Notes: generated from the sequence alone by a model not told the origin. A stretch of 21,982 bases of DNA from Elusimicrobiales bacterium (GCA_026419335.1 JANZZP010000018.1:1-21982), one strand, 5' to 3'; positions 8,200 through 16,649 are shown, counted from the stretch's first letter. Program-made: numbers and translations.

Positions 8200-8941
8200 T
8201 GGAATAAAAGCTATAATTATTAGAGAATTTATAGTTTTCGTAAGAGAAAAAGAAAGGCTTGTTTCATCAATAATATCACCAATACTTTTTCTCTTTGTTA
8301 TAGGAAAAAGTTTAAATAATGATTATCAAATTGGTCCTTATAATTATCAACAATATATATTTGCAGGTATTATAGCAATGAATGTACTTTTTACAACTAT
8401 AAGATATGGATTGTATCTTATATGGGACAAAAGACTTGATTTTTTAAAGGAAGTTTTAGTATCTCCAATCTCTAGAACATCCCTTTTTATAGGTAAAGCA
8501 TTAGGTGGAGTAATTGGAGCTACCATTGAGATGATTATTATATTAATTCTAGGCAATGTATTTGTTATAAATCTATCACTTACTCAAAATTTACTTATAG
8601 TATTAGTATCATTTGTATCAGGAATGCTTACTGTTTCAATAGGACTTATAATAGGTGCTGTTATGAAAACAATGGAAGGATTTGGACTGGTTATGAGTTT
8701 TGTTACATGGCCTATGTTTTTACTTTCAAATGCCCTTTTTGATATAAAATCAACATCTAATATCATAAAAAAATTATCGCTTCTGAACCCTTTTACATAC
8801 TTCGTAGATTTATTAAGATACATAAGCATAAAATATTCTTTGTATTCACCACTAAAATCTTTAAGTTTGATACTTATATGGATAGCAATTCTTTTTATTA
8901 TTGGAATAAAAACATTTGAAAAAATGGATATACAAAAATGA
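8177..8941 (+). CDS. ABC-2 type permease
   Basis: 254 residues from the ATG at 8177, the last of three in-frame ATGs (8150, 8168, 8177). I chose 8177 because it gives the shortest overlap (23 bp) with the ATPase gene and the normal family N-terminus, where a cytoplasmic helix (IKAIIIREFIVFVREKERL) precedes the first membrane span. No ribosome site separates the options. About six hydrophobic spans follow, with the ABC-2 central region (RLDFLKEVLVSPISRTSLFIGKALG) between spans two and three. Coupling to the ATPase by overlap indicates one exporter. It ends 8 bp before the convergent flippase gene, and no terminator hairpin is visible between them. Confidence 0.92.
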   Translation: MSNIIQFNGIKAIIIREFIVFVREKERLVSSIISPILFLFVIGKSLNNDYQIGPYNYQQYIFAGIIAMNVLFTTIRYGLYLIWDKRLDFLKEVLVSPISRTSLFIGKALGGVIGATIEMIIILILGNVFVINLSLTQNLLIVLVSFVSGMLTVSIGLIIGAVMKTMEGFGLVMSFVTWPMFLLSNALFDIKSTSNIIKKLSLLNPFTYFVDLLRYISIKYSLYSPLKSLSLILIWIAILFIIGIKTFEKMDIQK

Positions 8942-8949
8942 ATATATGA

Positions 8950-10392
8950 TTATTTAAAAACTTTTTTAAGTTTACTCCTAAAAACATTTATATCATCCTT
9001 TTGAAAATATCCAAATAAACCAGCAAAAAATGGATATGTTAGTATCAAAAAAAACTTTACTTGAATCTTCAAACACTCATATATAGCATATCTATCTATT
9101 AAAAAAATAATCAAAATTGTTATAAGCAATAAAAATAATGGTTTTTTTAAATTATACCCTACCTGCCAAAGACGAAACTCATTTATGTAATACATATAAA
9201 AAGCAAGAAACATATTAGCAAAAACAAAAGAAATAGCAGCACCATATATTCCAAAAAAAGGTATAAGTATTAAATTCATCAAAATAGATACAATGGATGA
9301 AAATATATTTGCTTTCATAGAATATATACTTTTTTCAGTTATTATACTCCCAATCATAAAAAATGTATAAAAACCCAAAAAAAGATAACCAAGCATAATC
9401 ATTGGAATTATTTTTATACCACTCCAGTAATTAGGATTTATAATATAAATACCAGATATATTAAGCTTAACAATATCTTCAATAATAAGAGATAATATAA
9501 AAAACAAATAAATTAGAAAAAAACTAAAATACTCAAATATCTTTTTAAAAATCTCTTTTGCATTGTTAAGTTTCATACGTTCTATAACAAAAGGTCTCCA
9601 AGCAAAATCAAACATTGAAACTACAAGATTCATAAAAACTGCCAGTCTAAAATTTGCCTGATATAGTCCAACATAATACGGAGATAAAAAATGCATCATA
9701 AGAGGTCTATCAAAAAGTTGTATACTTACTGAACTCAATGAAGAACCAACATAAGGCAAAGAATAAGAAAAAACTTTACGCATTGAAGATATATCAAATG
9801 ATAAAGTAAAATAAGATAAATAATTTTTTAGAAAAACAAACTGAGAAAAAGAAGAAATTATTGCAGCATAAAATATACCATCAATACTAAGATTTGTATA
9901 TTTAAGAAAAACAAAATTTAAAATAACATTTATAACTATAGAAAAAGATCTTATAGCAACAAAAGAAATTGCTCTATGTTCCATTCTTAAATCAGTTAAA
10001 GGGATTGTCGTAACAGCATCAAGATATAATATCATAGCTGCATAATAGATTAAACGATTATACACTTTCTCTAAACCCAAAATAGCTGAAAAAATATTAG
10101 AAAAAAACATAACAAAAATGGAAAGCAAAAATGCCCAAATATTTATAAAACTAAATATACTAGAAAGATTATCTTTATTTTTAAATCTCATGTATCCATG
10201 ACTTAGTCCAATAACATAAAAAACATTTAAAAAAGCAATAAGAGAAAATACACTTGCAACTCTTCCATAATCATCAGGGGTTAAATAATGAGTATAAAGT
10301 GGTATGAGTAAAAAATTAATTAAACGTGTTAAGACTGTTGAAATTCCATAAACTGCAGTTTCAAAACTAAGTTTTCTAAGCTCAGCAAACAT
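8950..10392 (-). CDS. polysaccharide flippase, Wzx/MATE-like (MOP superfamily)
   Basis: 480 residues with about 12-14 hydrophobic spans along the whole length. The N-terminus (ETAVYGISTVLTRLINFLLI followed by PLYTHYLTPDDYG) is the standard start of Wzx-type oligosaccharide/polysaccharide exporters. The central part has the usual LPYVGSSL and DRPLMMHFLSPYYVGLYQAN blocks. Such proteins flip lipid-linked sugar units across the inner membrane. Unusually, no glycosyltransferase or sugar-nucleotide gene lies beside it; it stands alone between a convergent ABC exporter and a divergent regulator. No clear ribosome site precedes the ATG at 10392. The family is secure, the exact substrate is not. Confidence 0.92.
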   Translation of the reverse strand: MFAELRKLSFETAVYGISTVLTRLINFLLIPLYTHYLTPDDYGRVASVFSLIAFLNVFYVIGLSHGYMRFKNKDNLSSIFSFINIWAFLLSIFVMFFSNIFSAILGLEKVYNRLIYYAAMILYLDAVTTIPLTDLRMEHRAISFVAIRSFSIVINVILNFVFLKYTNLSIDGIFYAAIISSFSQFVFLKNYLSYFTLSFDISSMRKVFSYSLPYVGSSLSSVSIQLFDRPLMMHFLSPYYVGLYQANFRLAVFMNLVVSMFDFAWRPFVIERMKLNNAKEIFKKIFEYFSFFLIYLFFILSLIIEDIVKLNISGIYIINPNYWSGIKIIPMIMLGYLFLGFYTFFMIGSIITEKSIYSMKANIFSSIVSILMNLILIPFFGIYGAAISFVFANMFLAFYMYYINEFRLWQVGYNLKKPLFLLLITILIIFLIDRYAIYECLKIQVKFFLILTYPFFAGLFGYFQKDDINVFRSKLKKVFK

Positions 10393-10442
10393 AAAGATAG
10401 TTTAGCAAATTTTAATTTAAGCATTTTCATTGTTATTTTAAA

Positions 10443-10471
10443 TTGACATTATAATATTTATTTTATATAAT
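10443..10471 (+). promoter_or_regulatory. consensus sigma70-type promoter for the Crp/Fnr gene
   Basis: TTGACA at 10443-10448 and TATAAT at 10466-10471 are perfect boxes with a 17-bp spacer. They lie in the 107-bp divergent gap between the flippase and the regulator. The ATG is 28 bases after the -10 box, and an AGGGGGT ribosome site lies at 10486-10492, seven bases before it. I see no clear promoter on the opposite strand for the flippase. Confidence 0.84.
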
Positions 10472-10499
10472 TTTCTTTATGTGACAGGGGGTAGAAAAT

Positions 10500-11198
10500 A
10501 TGCCAATAGTTGACTGTAGAAGATGTATTATTAATGACTATTGTATATTTTCAAAAATAAAACTTGAATCAACAAAAAAAAGGTGGAATGAACTTAAGAG
10601 AATTTGTTTTCATAAAAAAGGTGACATAATATTTCAAGAAGGGGAAATTCCAAAATCTTTTTTTATATTATGTAATGGTAAAATAAAAATATATAAAACA
10701 TCATCAAACGGAAATCAAATGATTATTAACATAAGAACACCAGGTTCCATTTTTGGATATTCATGCTTATGTAGGAATGATATATATACTACTTCTGCAA
10801 AAGTATCTGAAAATTCAACAATAGCAATATTTCCAAAAGAATTTTGGATTGACTTACTTAAAAGAGATTTTGATTTTTCAATTGAAATAATGAAACTTAT
10901 GTGTAGCGAAATAGGATATCTTCAGATGAGACTTGCTCAAATAGCATATCAAACAGCAGATGAAAAAGTAGCATCAGTTTTAATAAATCATATCAGATTT
11001 ACAACTAATACAAATAAAGAACCAGAAATATATGGATTAAAAAGATCTGATATTGCAGAAATATGTGGTTTAAGAATTGAAACAGTTGTAAGAACTCTTC
11101 AAAAATTTGAAGAAAAAAAAGTAATTAAAAGAATCGGAAGCAATATAAAAATAATAAATTTACAAGAATTAATAAAGATAAATGGAATTAATAATTAA
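10500..11198 (+). CDS. Crp/Fnr-family transcription regulator with N-terminal FNR-like cysteine triad
   Basis: 232 residues. The N-terminus carries Cys6-x2-Cys9-x5-Cys15, the same spacing as the first three iron-sulfur ligands of E. coli FNR (CxxCxxxxxC). A cyclic-nucleotide-binding-type barrel follows (about 30-115: GDIIFQEGE, GSIFGYS), then a long dimer helix (about 120-150) and a winged helix-turn-helix with SDIAEICGLRIETVVRTL (183-200). Glu194 and Arg198 match the DNA-contacting Glu and Arg of CRP/FNR. The position matching the fourth FNR ligand (C122) is Ala109, but Cys36, Cys58, Cys89 and Cys91 are available. It may sense oxygen, NO or redox state through a cluster; this is inference. 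It has its own consensus promoter and ends 1 bp from the convergent upp gene. Confidence 0.92.
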   Translation: MPIVDCRRCIINDYCIFSKIKLESTKKRWNELKRICFHKKGDIIFQEGEIPKSFFILCNGKIKIYKTSSNGNQMIINIRTPGSIFGYSCLCRNDIYTTSAKVSENSTIAIFPKEFWIDLLKRDFDFSIEIMKLMCSEIGYLQMRLAQIAYQTADEKVASVLINHIRFTTNTNKEPEIYGLKRSDIAEICGLRIETVVRTLQKFEEKKVIKRIGSNIKIINLQELIKINGINN

Positions 11199-11199
11199 A

Positions 11200-11820
11200 T
11201 CATAGCGTTTTAAACATCCTATCACCAGCATCGCCTAATCCAGGAACTATATAACCATTTGGATTAAGTTTCATATCAATAGCAGCTACAAATATTTTAA
11301 CATCTGAATGATATTTCCCAATCAAATCAACACCATATTTACTAGCTATTGCAGAAACAAAATATATACTTTTGGCACCATGTGACTTTACTATATTTAT
11401 TGCTTCAACTGCAGAACCGCCTGTAGCGAGCATTGGATCTACTATTATAACAATACTCTCATAAAGTTTAAATGGAAGTCTTAAATAATATTTAACTGGT
11501 TTAAGTGTTTCTTCATCCCTATATATTCCTATATGAGCAAATCTAGCAAAAGGAATAACTTCAGCAATACCTTCCATCATGGCAAGTCCAGCCCTTAATA
11601 TCCCTACAACTGTAATTTCTTTTGCTATGACTTTTGCTTTTGCTTTATCAAGAGGTGTTCTAACCACAACATCTTTTGTCGGGAAATCAGCAGTTACTTC
11701 ATAAGCAAGAAGAATGGACAATTCTTTCATTGATTTTCTAAATAATTCAGATGGAGTCTTTTTATCTCGTAAAAATCTTATTTTTTCCATTACAAGCGGA
11801 TGTTTAGATATATGAAGCAT
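11200..11820 (-). CDS. upp: uracil phosphoribosyltransferase
   Basis: 206 residues, normal for the family. It makes UMP from uracil and PRPP in pyrimidine salvage. The PRPP-binding motif is DPMLATGGSA (128-137), and the uracil-binding C-terminal motif GLGDAGDR is at 194-201. GILRAGLAM (73-81) is also typical. A GGAGG ribosome site lies about eight bases before the ATG, in a 25-bp gap after the pyrimidine-nucleoside phosphorylase gene. That enzyme releases the uracil used here, so the two form one salvage route. It is the last gene of the long minus-strand run and faces the Crp/Fnr gene with a 1-bp gap. Confidence 0.97.
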   Translation of the reverse strand: MLHISKHPLVMEKIRFLRDKKTPSELFRKSMKELSILLAYEVTADFPTKDVVVRTPLDKAKAKVIAKEITVVGILRAGLAMMEGIAEVIPFARFAHIGIYRDEETLKPVKYYLRLPFKLYESIVIIVDPMLATGGSAVEAINIVKSHGAKSIYFVSAIASKYGVDLIGKYHSDVKIFVAAIDMKLNPNGYIVPGLGDAGDRMFKTL

Positions 11821-11845
11821 AAGGAATCCTCCAAATTTAACTTAT

Positions 11846-13156
11846 TTATTGTATTATTTCACCAATAAGCTTATGTTTAAAAGGTCGCCTATTACTTATT
11901 TTTAATGATTTTATCATAATATTTTTACATTCATTTACCTTTATTATATCTGAACCATATATTTTAGCTATTATATCTCCTTTTCTTACATAATCTGAGT
12001 ATTTCTTTTCAAACCATATCCCAGCAGTTAAATCCACATTATCTTCTGCTCTAATCCTTCCAACACCTAAAGCAATAGAAGCTATACCAACAATTTTTGC
12101 ATCAAATTCAGTTATATATCCATCTCTATTAGCTCTCACATAAGAAATAATTTTTCCTTTCGGAATAAATGTCGTCGGGTTATCACAAACCCTTATATCT
12201 CCCATTTGCCATTTTATCATCTCCTTTAATTTTTCAAGCGCTCTTCCTGATTTAACAGAATTTTGAGATAGATAAACAGCTTGTTCAAGAGATGATGCCT
12301 TGCCTGCAATAAAAATCATATAACCAGATAAAAGATACAATAATTCTTCAAAATCATCTGCTATATGTTCACCTTTTAGTATTCTGATTGATTGCTCCAT
12401 TTCTATTCCATTCCCAACAGCTCTCCCTAAAGGCCAATTCATATTACTCATTACAGCTACAGATTTTATCCCAAGCATTTTTGATGTGTTTACAAGATGA
12501 ATTGCAAGCTCTTTTGCTTTCTTATAATCAGTCATAAAAGCACCAGAACCAAATTTAACATCCATTACAAGTGAATCTATTCCTTCTGCATATTTTTTGG
12601 AAAGTATGCTTGCTACAATTAATGGAATAGATTCTACAGTTCTAGTAGCATCTCTCAAAGCATAAAGCTTTTTATCTGCAGGAGCAAGTTCCTTTGTTTG
12701 TCCAAACATACATAAATCAATAGCTTTAAGTTGTCTTAATATATGAGAATAACTGAGATTAACCTTAAAACCACTAATAGATTCAAGTTTATCTAATGTT
12801 CCACCAGTATGTCCAAGTCCCCTACCACTCATCATAGGCACACATACACCACATGATGCAACTATTGGTGCCAAGGCAAGAGATATTCCATCACCAACAC
12901 CACCTGTGGAATGTTTATCAACTTTTGGCTTTTTTATTGAATTTAAATTAAGTCTTTTTCCTGAAAAGGCCATTGCTTTAGTAAGATACGATGTCTCTCT
13001 ATTATCAAGGCCATTTATGAAGCATGCCATTAAAAAAGCTGATAATTGATAATCAGCAATAGTACCATTTTTAGCACCTTCTGCTATAAACTTAAAATCA
13101 TCATATTCAAGTTTTCTACCATCTCTTTTTTTTACTAAAATATTAAATATCTTCAT
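11846..13156 (-). CDS. pdp: pyrimidine-nucleoside (thymidine) phosphorylase
   Basis: 436 residues, the normal length. It splits uridine, deoxyuridine or thymidine with phosphate into base and (deoxy)ribose 1-phosphate. The phosphate site KHSTGGVGDG is at 81-90, and the family signature SGRGLGHTGGTLDKLES is at 110-126. The helical N-terminal domain and the C-terminal alpha/beta domain (GYITEFDAKIVGIASIALG, then a DNVDLTAGI block) are complete. E. coli DeoA and Bacillus Pdp share these motifs, so whether it prefers thymidine or both uridine and thymidine cannot be decided here. A GGGAG ribosome site lies seven bases before the ATG at 13156. It sits between punA and upp in one salvage block. Confidence 0.94.
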   Translation of the reverse strand: MKIFNILVKKRDGRKLEYDDFKFIAEGAKNGTIADYQLSAFLMACFINGLDNRETSYLTKAMAFSGKRLNLNSIKKPKVDKHSTGGVGDGISLALAPIVASCGVCVPMMSGRGLGHTGGTLDKLESISGFKVNLSYSHILRQLKAIDLCMFGQTKELAPADKKLYALRDATRTVESIPLIVASILSKKYAEGIDSLVMDVKFGSGAFMTDYKKAKELAIHLVNTSKMLGIKSVAVMSNMNWPLGRAVGNGIEMEQSIRILKGEHIADDFEELLYLLSGYMIFIAGKASSLEQAVYLSQNSVKSGRALEKLKEMIKWQMGDIRVCDNPTTFIPKGKIISYVRANRDGYITEFDAKIVGIASIALGVGRIRAEDNVDLTAGIWFEKKYSDYVRKGDIIAKIYGSDIIKVNECKNIMIKSLKISNRRPFKHKLIGEIIQ

Positions 13157-13174
13157 AAATTAACTCCCGTTCAT

Positions 13175-14011
13175 TTATAAGATATCTAATTCAATAACTT
13201 TTTCAATAATATATTTAATTTTTTTACCAGCTTCATCTCCCATTTTAATTACATCATCATGAGATATTTTTTTATCATCTATTCCAGGGACATAATTTGA
13301 AACCCAACAAACTCCAAATACATTCATTTTTAGTTGTTTTGCACTTATAACCTCAGGTACCACAGACATTCCCATTACATCCCCACCTATAATCCTATAC
13401 ATCCTTGCTTCAGCTATAGTTTCATAACACGGACCACTAACAGCAACGTAAACTCCTTTTTTATATTTAATTTTATAAGCTTTTAAACTTTTTTCAATTT
13501 TTTTTATTGCTGATATATTATATGGTTCAGACATATCTATAAACATTTCTCCAAATTTTTCATAATAATTACCTATAAGTGGGTTTGTATCCATAAGATT
13601 TATATGATTATTAATTATAATTATATCTCCAGGTTTTATATTTTTTTTAAGTGAACCGACAGCTGCTGTCACAATTAGTTTTGAGGCACCACAATAATTA
13701 AAAAGTCTTACTGGAAAAGATATAAAACTTATAGGATGTCCTTCATAATAATGGAACCTACCTCTCATAACAACAACATTTTTATTTTTAAATCTTCCAT
13801 ACAATAATTCTCCAACATGACCTTTAACAGTTGGAAGAGGAAAATTTGGGATTTGTGAATATGATATAGTTTCTACATTCTCTAAATCTGGAACTGCGTT
13901 TTTAAGTCCACTACCAGTTATCACAAGATAATCTGGATTAAAAGATTTAATTTTTTCTTTTATCACCTGAGCTGTTTGCTGTATTTTTTCATACATCTCT
14001 TTTCCCTTCAT
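13175..14011 (-). CDS. punA: purine nucleoside phosphorylase, trimeric (PNP-I/family 2)
   Basis: 278 residues. It cleaves inosine, guanosine and deoxy forms with phosphate. Seen in order: ITGSGL near residue 33, GRFHYYEGH, VTAAVGSL, GPCYETIAEARMYRIIGGDVMGMSVVPE and VCWVSNYVPGI. The Asn in VSN fits PNP rather than methylthioadenosine phosphorylase, which usually has Asp there. SHDDV near the C-terminus supplies the usual His. The phosphate-binding turn reads AVGSLK where most relatives have AAGGLN, a small departure. An AAAAGGAG ribosome site at 14017-14024 overlaps the end of yraN, so the two are coupled. With pdp and upp it makes a purine and pyrimidine salvage set. Confidence 0.93.
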   Translation of the reverse strand: MKGKEMYEKIQQTAQVIKEKIKSFNPDYLVITGSGLKNAVPDLENVETISYSQIPNFPLPTVKGHVGELLYGRFKNKNVVVMRGRFHYYEGHPISFISFPVRLFNYCGASKLIVTAAVGSLKKNIKPGDIIIINNHINLMDTNPLIGNYYEKFGEMFIDMSEPYNISAIKKIEKSLKAYKIKYKKGVYVAVSGPCYETIAEARMYRIIGGDVMGMSVVPEVISAKQLKMNVFGVCWVSNYVPGIDDKKISHDDVIKMGDEAGKKIKYIIEKVIELDIL

Positions 14012-14022
14012 ATAAACTCCTT

Positions 14023-14397
14023 TTAAAAATAGTATTTATTATGACTTGAAAATGCTTCTTCTATATGATCGATTTTCAGATTATTAAACCCATCATCTTC
14101 AATAGATATTACATCATATCTTATACCTTTATATTTTATCTGTGGGTTTTTTTTAAGATAAACCAAAGAAGTTTTTATAATCTTAGACATTTTAGTTTTA
14201 TTTATAGTTTCGTAAGGATTGTAATATGTCCTCTTACGTGCTCTAACCTCAATAAAAACAATCCAATTATTATGAATAGTTATTATATCTATCTCTCCAA
14301 TGCCTTTTACAGCAAAGTTCCTATCCACTATTTTATATCCCTTGTTTAAAAGATAATTTGAGGCTACTTCCTCGTAAACCTTACCTTTAAAATTCAT
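14023..14397 (-). CDS. yraN: YraN/UPF0102-family putative nuclease
   Basis: 124 residues, normal for UPF0102. The fold is a PD-(D/E)XK-like endonuclease core: an N-terminal helix with KVYEEVASNYLLNKGY, then NFAVKGIGEIDII (acidic Glu35 and Asp37) and FIEVRAR (Glu50, Arg52) where relatives have E-V-K/R. A final strand YDVISIE completes the core. The cell role is unproven. The start overlaps the rnhB stop by 4 bp, so the two are translationally coupled, and the pair rnhB-yraN is common in bacteria. It ends 11 bp before punA. Confidence 0.93.
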   Translation of the reverse strand: MNFKGKVYEEVASNYLLNKGYKIVDRNFAVKGIGEIDIITIHNNWIVFIEVRARKRTYYNPYETINKTKMSKIIKTSLVYLKKNPQIKYKGIRYDVISIEDDGFNNLKIDHIEEAFSSHNKYYF

Positions 14398-15041
14398 ATT
14401 TTAGTTCTAACAACACATGGGCGAAAAGAATATCTATGAAGAGGAGATAATCCATATCTTTTAATCATCTCTATATGATGTTTTGTTGGGTATCCTTTAT
14501 GCTTAGCAAAACCATAATCAGGATATATTTTATCATAATAACTCATCCATCTATCGCGTAAAATTTTAGCAAATATACTAGCACAACCAACAACAGCACT
14601 TTTGTCATCTCCCTTAATAAGAGATATTTGATATAAATTTAAATTATCTATCTTTTTATTACCATCAACTACAACAAGCACATCATCTACTGATAGTGAA
14701 TTAAATTTAACAATCCTTTCTACAGCTCTTCTCATAGCAAGTAAGGTAGCTTTAAATATATTATAAATATCTATTTCTTTGTTAGTAGAATATCCAAATG
14801 AAAAAATAATATTTCCAGATAATAATAATGATTTGTAAATTTCTTCTCTCTGATTATAAGTAAGTTTTTTACTATCTTTTATGTTTTGTATGTTATAATT
14901 AGTATAATCTTTTATTATACAAGCAACCGCTACAACAGGTCCAGCAAGAGGTCCTCTTCCAGCTTCATCAACTCCAATAATACAACTTTTTTTAAACTTT
15001 TTCTTTAAATCTAAATCTAAATTGATATGATACATCCTCAA
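14394..15041 (-). CDS. rnhB: ribonuclease HII
   Basis: 215 residues. It cuts the RNA strand in RNA-DNA hybrids and removes single ribonucleotides from DNA. The active-site acids are Asp25-Glu26 in GVDEAGRGPLAGPV, Asp126 in VVVDGNK and Asp145 in IKGDDKS. DSKKLT (56-61) and GCASIFAKILRDR are also conserved, and the C-terminal KHKGYPTKHH and SPLHRYSFRPC blocks are present. It begins 5 bp after rplS. This is the standard rplS-rnhB-yraN order. Confidence 0.97.
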   Translation of the reverse strand: MRMYHINLDLDLKKKFKKSCIIGVDEAGRGPLAGPVVAVACIIKDYTNYNIQNIKDSKKLTYNQREEIYKSLLLSGNIIFSFGYSTNKEIDIYNIFKATLLAMRRAVERIVKFNSLSVDDVLVVVDGNKKIDNLNLYQISLIKGDDKSAVVGCASIFAKILRDRWMSYYDKIYPDYGFAKHKGYPTKHHIEMIKRYGLSPLHRYSFRPCVVRTKI

Positions 15042-15046
15042 AAAAC

Positions 15047-15451
15047 TTATGAAGAAGTTTGAGAAGGAGTATTTTCACCAGATGTTTTCTCTTCTTCTGT
15101 TACCACAATACCAAGTTCCCTAAGTCTTGCAGCTTTACCTTTTAAATCTCTAAGATAGGTAAGCTTTGCTCTTCTTACTTTATTAGATCTTACCAGTTCT
15201 ATGTTTGCTATTTTTGGAGAATTTACAGGAAATATTCGTTCTACTCCAACTCCATAAGACACCTTTCTCACTGTAAACGTTTTCGAAACTCCACTGCCTC
15301 TTATAGCAATTATAATCCCATCAAATACTTGAATACGCTCAGTATCTCCTTCCGTAACTCTCACATGTACCTTAACTCTATCTCCAACTCTAAAACTAAA
15401 CTCTCTAATAGAATCTTTAACTATCTCATTTATTTTCTCCATTTTATTCAT
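15047..15451 (-). CDS. rplS: 50S ribosomal protein L19
   Basis: 134 residues from the second of two adjacent ATGs. The AGGAGG at 15456-15461 is one base from the ATG at 15454, four from that at 15451 and thirteen from the one at 15442, so 15451 is the best start but 15454 cannot be ruled out. L19 sits at the subunit interface of the ribosome. The core is complete: [51 protein letters not shown] and the [20 protein letters not shown] end. A 20-residue acidic, Ser/Thr-rich tail extends beyond the usual end. Its start lies inside the end of trmD, so the two are coupled. Confidence 0.97.
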   Translation of the reverse strand: MNKMEKINEIVKDSIREFSFRVGDRVKVHVRVTEGDTERIQVFDGIIIAIRGSGVSKTFTVRKVSYGVGVERIFPVNSPKIANIELVRSNKVRRAKLTYLRDLKGKAARLRELGIVVTEEEKTSGENTPSQTSS

Positions 15452-16130
15452 CATTCCTCCTAATATATTCTTTATATAAGTCTGGCCTTTTCTTTTGAGT
15501 TATTTCTATTGACTTTTTATATCTCCATTCCCTAATTTTTGCATGATTCCCACTTAAAAGAACATCTGGAACTTTCATACCTTTCCATACCCGAGGCTTT
15601 GTATAATGAGGATATTCTAACAAATAATCACAAAAACTCTCCTCATTTAAAGACTCATGTTTTATTACACCGCTCACAAGTCGAGACACCGTATCTATTA
15701 TACATGCAGCTGCCAGTTCACCACCTGAGAGTATAAAATCTCCAATTGAAATTTCATCATCAATAAATTTAGAAATTCTTTCATCTATCCCTTCGTAATG
15801 ACCACAAACAAGAACAATATGTTTAATTTTAGAGAACTCTTTTGCTATTTTCTGATTAAAAACTCTACCTCTTGGTGTTAAGAGAACGACATAACTATTT
15901 TTTTTTCTAACTCTATCTATTGCACGCCACACGAACTCAGCCATCAACACCATTCCACTGCCACCACCATATGGTTTACCATCAACAGTCTTATGCTTAT
16001 CAGATGTAAATTCTCGAGGATTTATAAAACCAATTTCTATTAAACCTCTTTTCCTAGCTTTACCTATTATACTAAAACTCAGAGAATAATCAACTATTTC
16101 AGGGAACAAACTAATAACATCAAACTTCAT
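15444..16130 (-). CDS. trmD: tRNA (guanine-37-N1) methyltransferase
   Basis: 228 residues from the ATG at 16130, giving the family N-terminus [11 protein letters not shown]. The frame is open ten codons further to an ATG at 16160, but that extension lies inside khpA and is not family-like. TrmD methylates G37 of tRNAs and prevents frameshifting. Marks are [28 protein letters not shown] and [14 protein letters not shown], the trefoil-knot SAM site, plus [23 protein letters not shown]. The start overlaps the khpA end by 11 bp. In many bacteria rimM lies directly before trmD; here it does not. Confidence 0.97.
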   Translation of the reverse strand: MKFDVISLFPEIVDYSLSFSIIGKARKRGLIEIGFINPREFTSDKHKTVDGKPYGGGSGMVLMAEFVWRAIDRVRKKNSYVVLLTPRGRVFNQKIAKEFSKIKHIVLVCGHYEGIDERISKFIDDEISIGDFILSGGELAAACIIDTVSRLVSGVIKHESLNEESFCDYLLEYPHYTKPRVWKGMKVPDVLLSGNHAKIREWRYKKSIEITQKKRPDLYKEYIRRNDE

Positions 16131-16359
16131 TAACTTTAATAAAAATCCTCTTATTTCCAAATTTTTTAGAAATAGCTTTAAAATAATCTCTTACAGCATT
16201 TATAATCTTTCCATCCTTACCTATAATACTAGATTTCATATTATGAGGAATGGTTATTTGAAAAGCTATTTCATTATCGTTTTCAATCATATTAATTCTA
16301 ATTTTTAAATATTCATTTTTGACAAGTCCTTTAAATATGTAACACAATAAACCATCCAT
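16120..16359 (-). CDS. khpA: KH-domain RNA-binding protein KhpA
   Basis: 79 residues, the normal size for this single type-II KH domain protein. The RNA-contacting GxxG loop is IIGKDGK at 45-51, followed by the helix INAVRDYFKAISKK and a last strand RIFIKV. In several bacteria KhpA binds RNA together with KhpB and affects division or translation. It sits 3 bp after rpsP and overlaps trmD by 11 bp, its usual place in the rpsP operon. The N-terminus (MDGLLCYIFKGLV) matches the family start. Confidence 0.93.
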   Translation of the reverse strand: MDGLLCYIFKGLVKNEYLKIRINMIENDNEIAFQITIPHNMKSSIIGKDGKIINAVRDYFKAISKKFGNKRIFIKVNEV

Positions 16360-16362
16360 TTG

Positions 16363-16617
16363 TTAGTCCTTGTTTTCTTTAAGTTTTTTTATCAATGATT
16401 CAAGAGTAGGACTTGGTTTAGCTCCAATTCTAATCCAATAATCATACCTATCTAAGTTAACCTTTATTTTATCTTTTACTTTTTCAGCCTTAGGGTTATA
16501 ACTTCCTATAACTTCAACAGGTTTGCCTGTTGGACCTTTTGTTTTTTCTATAGCTACAACTTTATAACTTGGCTGAACTTTTTTACCATACCGCTGAAGT
16601 CTTAAAACAACAGCCAT
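16363..16617 (-). CDS. rpsP: 30S ribosomal protein S16
   Basis: 84 residues from the ATG at 16617, which gives MAVVLRLQRYG, the conserved S16 start. An ATG five codons upstream (16632) lies on the ribosome site itself and is rejected. The rest has PSYKVVAIEKTKGPTGKPVEVIGSYNP and LDRYDYWIRIGAKPSPTLESLI, as expected. S16 helps assemble the small subunit. The length is normal. It opens the rpsP-khpA-trmD-rplS block, 73 bp after the receiver gene. Confidence 0.97.
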   Translation of the reverse strand: MAVVLRLQRYGKKVQPSYKVVAIEKTKGPTGKPVEVIGSYNPKAEKVKDKIKVNLDRYDYWIRIGAKPSPTLESLIKKLKENKD

Positions 16618-16622
16618 CAATT

Positions 16623-16629
16623 CCTCCTT
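16623..16629 (-). promoter_or_regulatory. Shine-Dalgarno site of rpsP
   Basis: AAGGAGG on the minus strand ends five bases before the ATG at 16617 and fixes that start over the ATG at 16632, which lies upstream of it. Confidence 0.85.
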
Positions 16630-16649
16630 CAAATATAATAAGACGCTAA

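Noticed and set aside
8942..8949. Terminator between the convergent permease and flippase genes
   Set aside because: Only 8 bp separate them and no stem-loop is visible in or around the gap.
10443..10475. Possible FNR box in front of the Crp/Fnr gene
   Set aside because: The TTGAC half has no matching inverted ATCAA half at the right distance; the bases are better explained by the consensus promoter.
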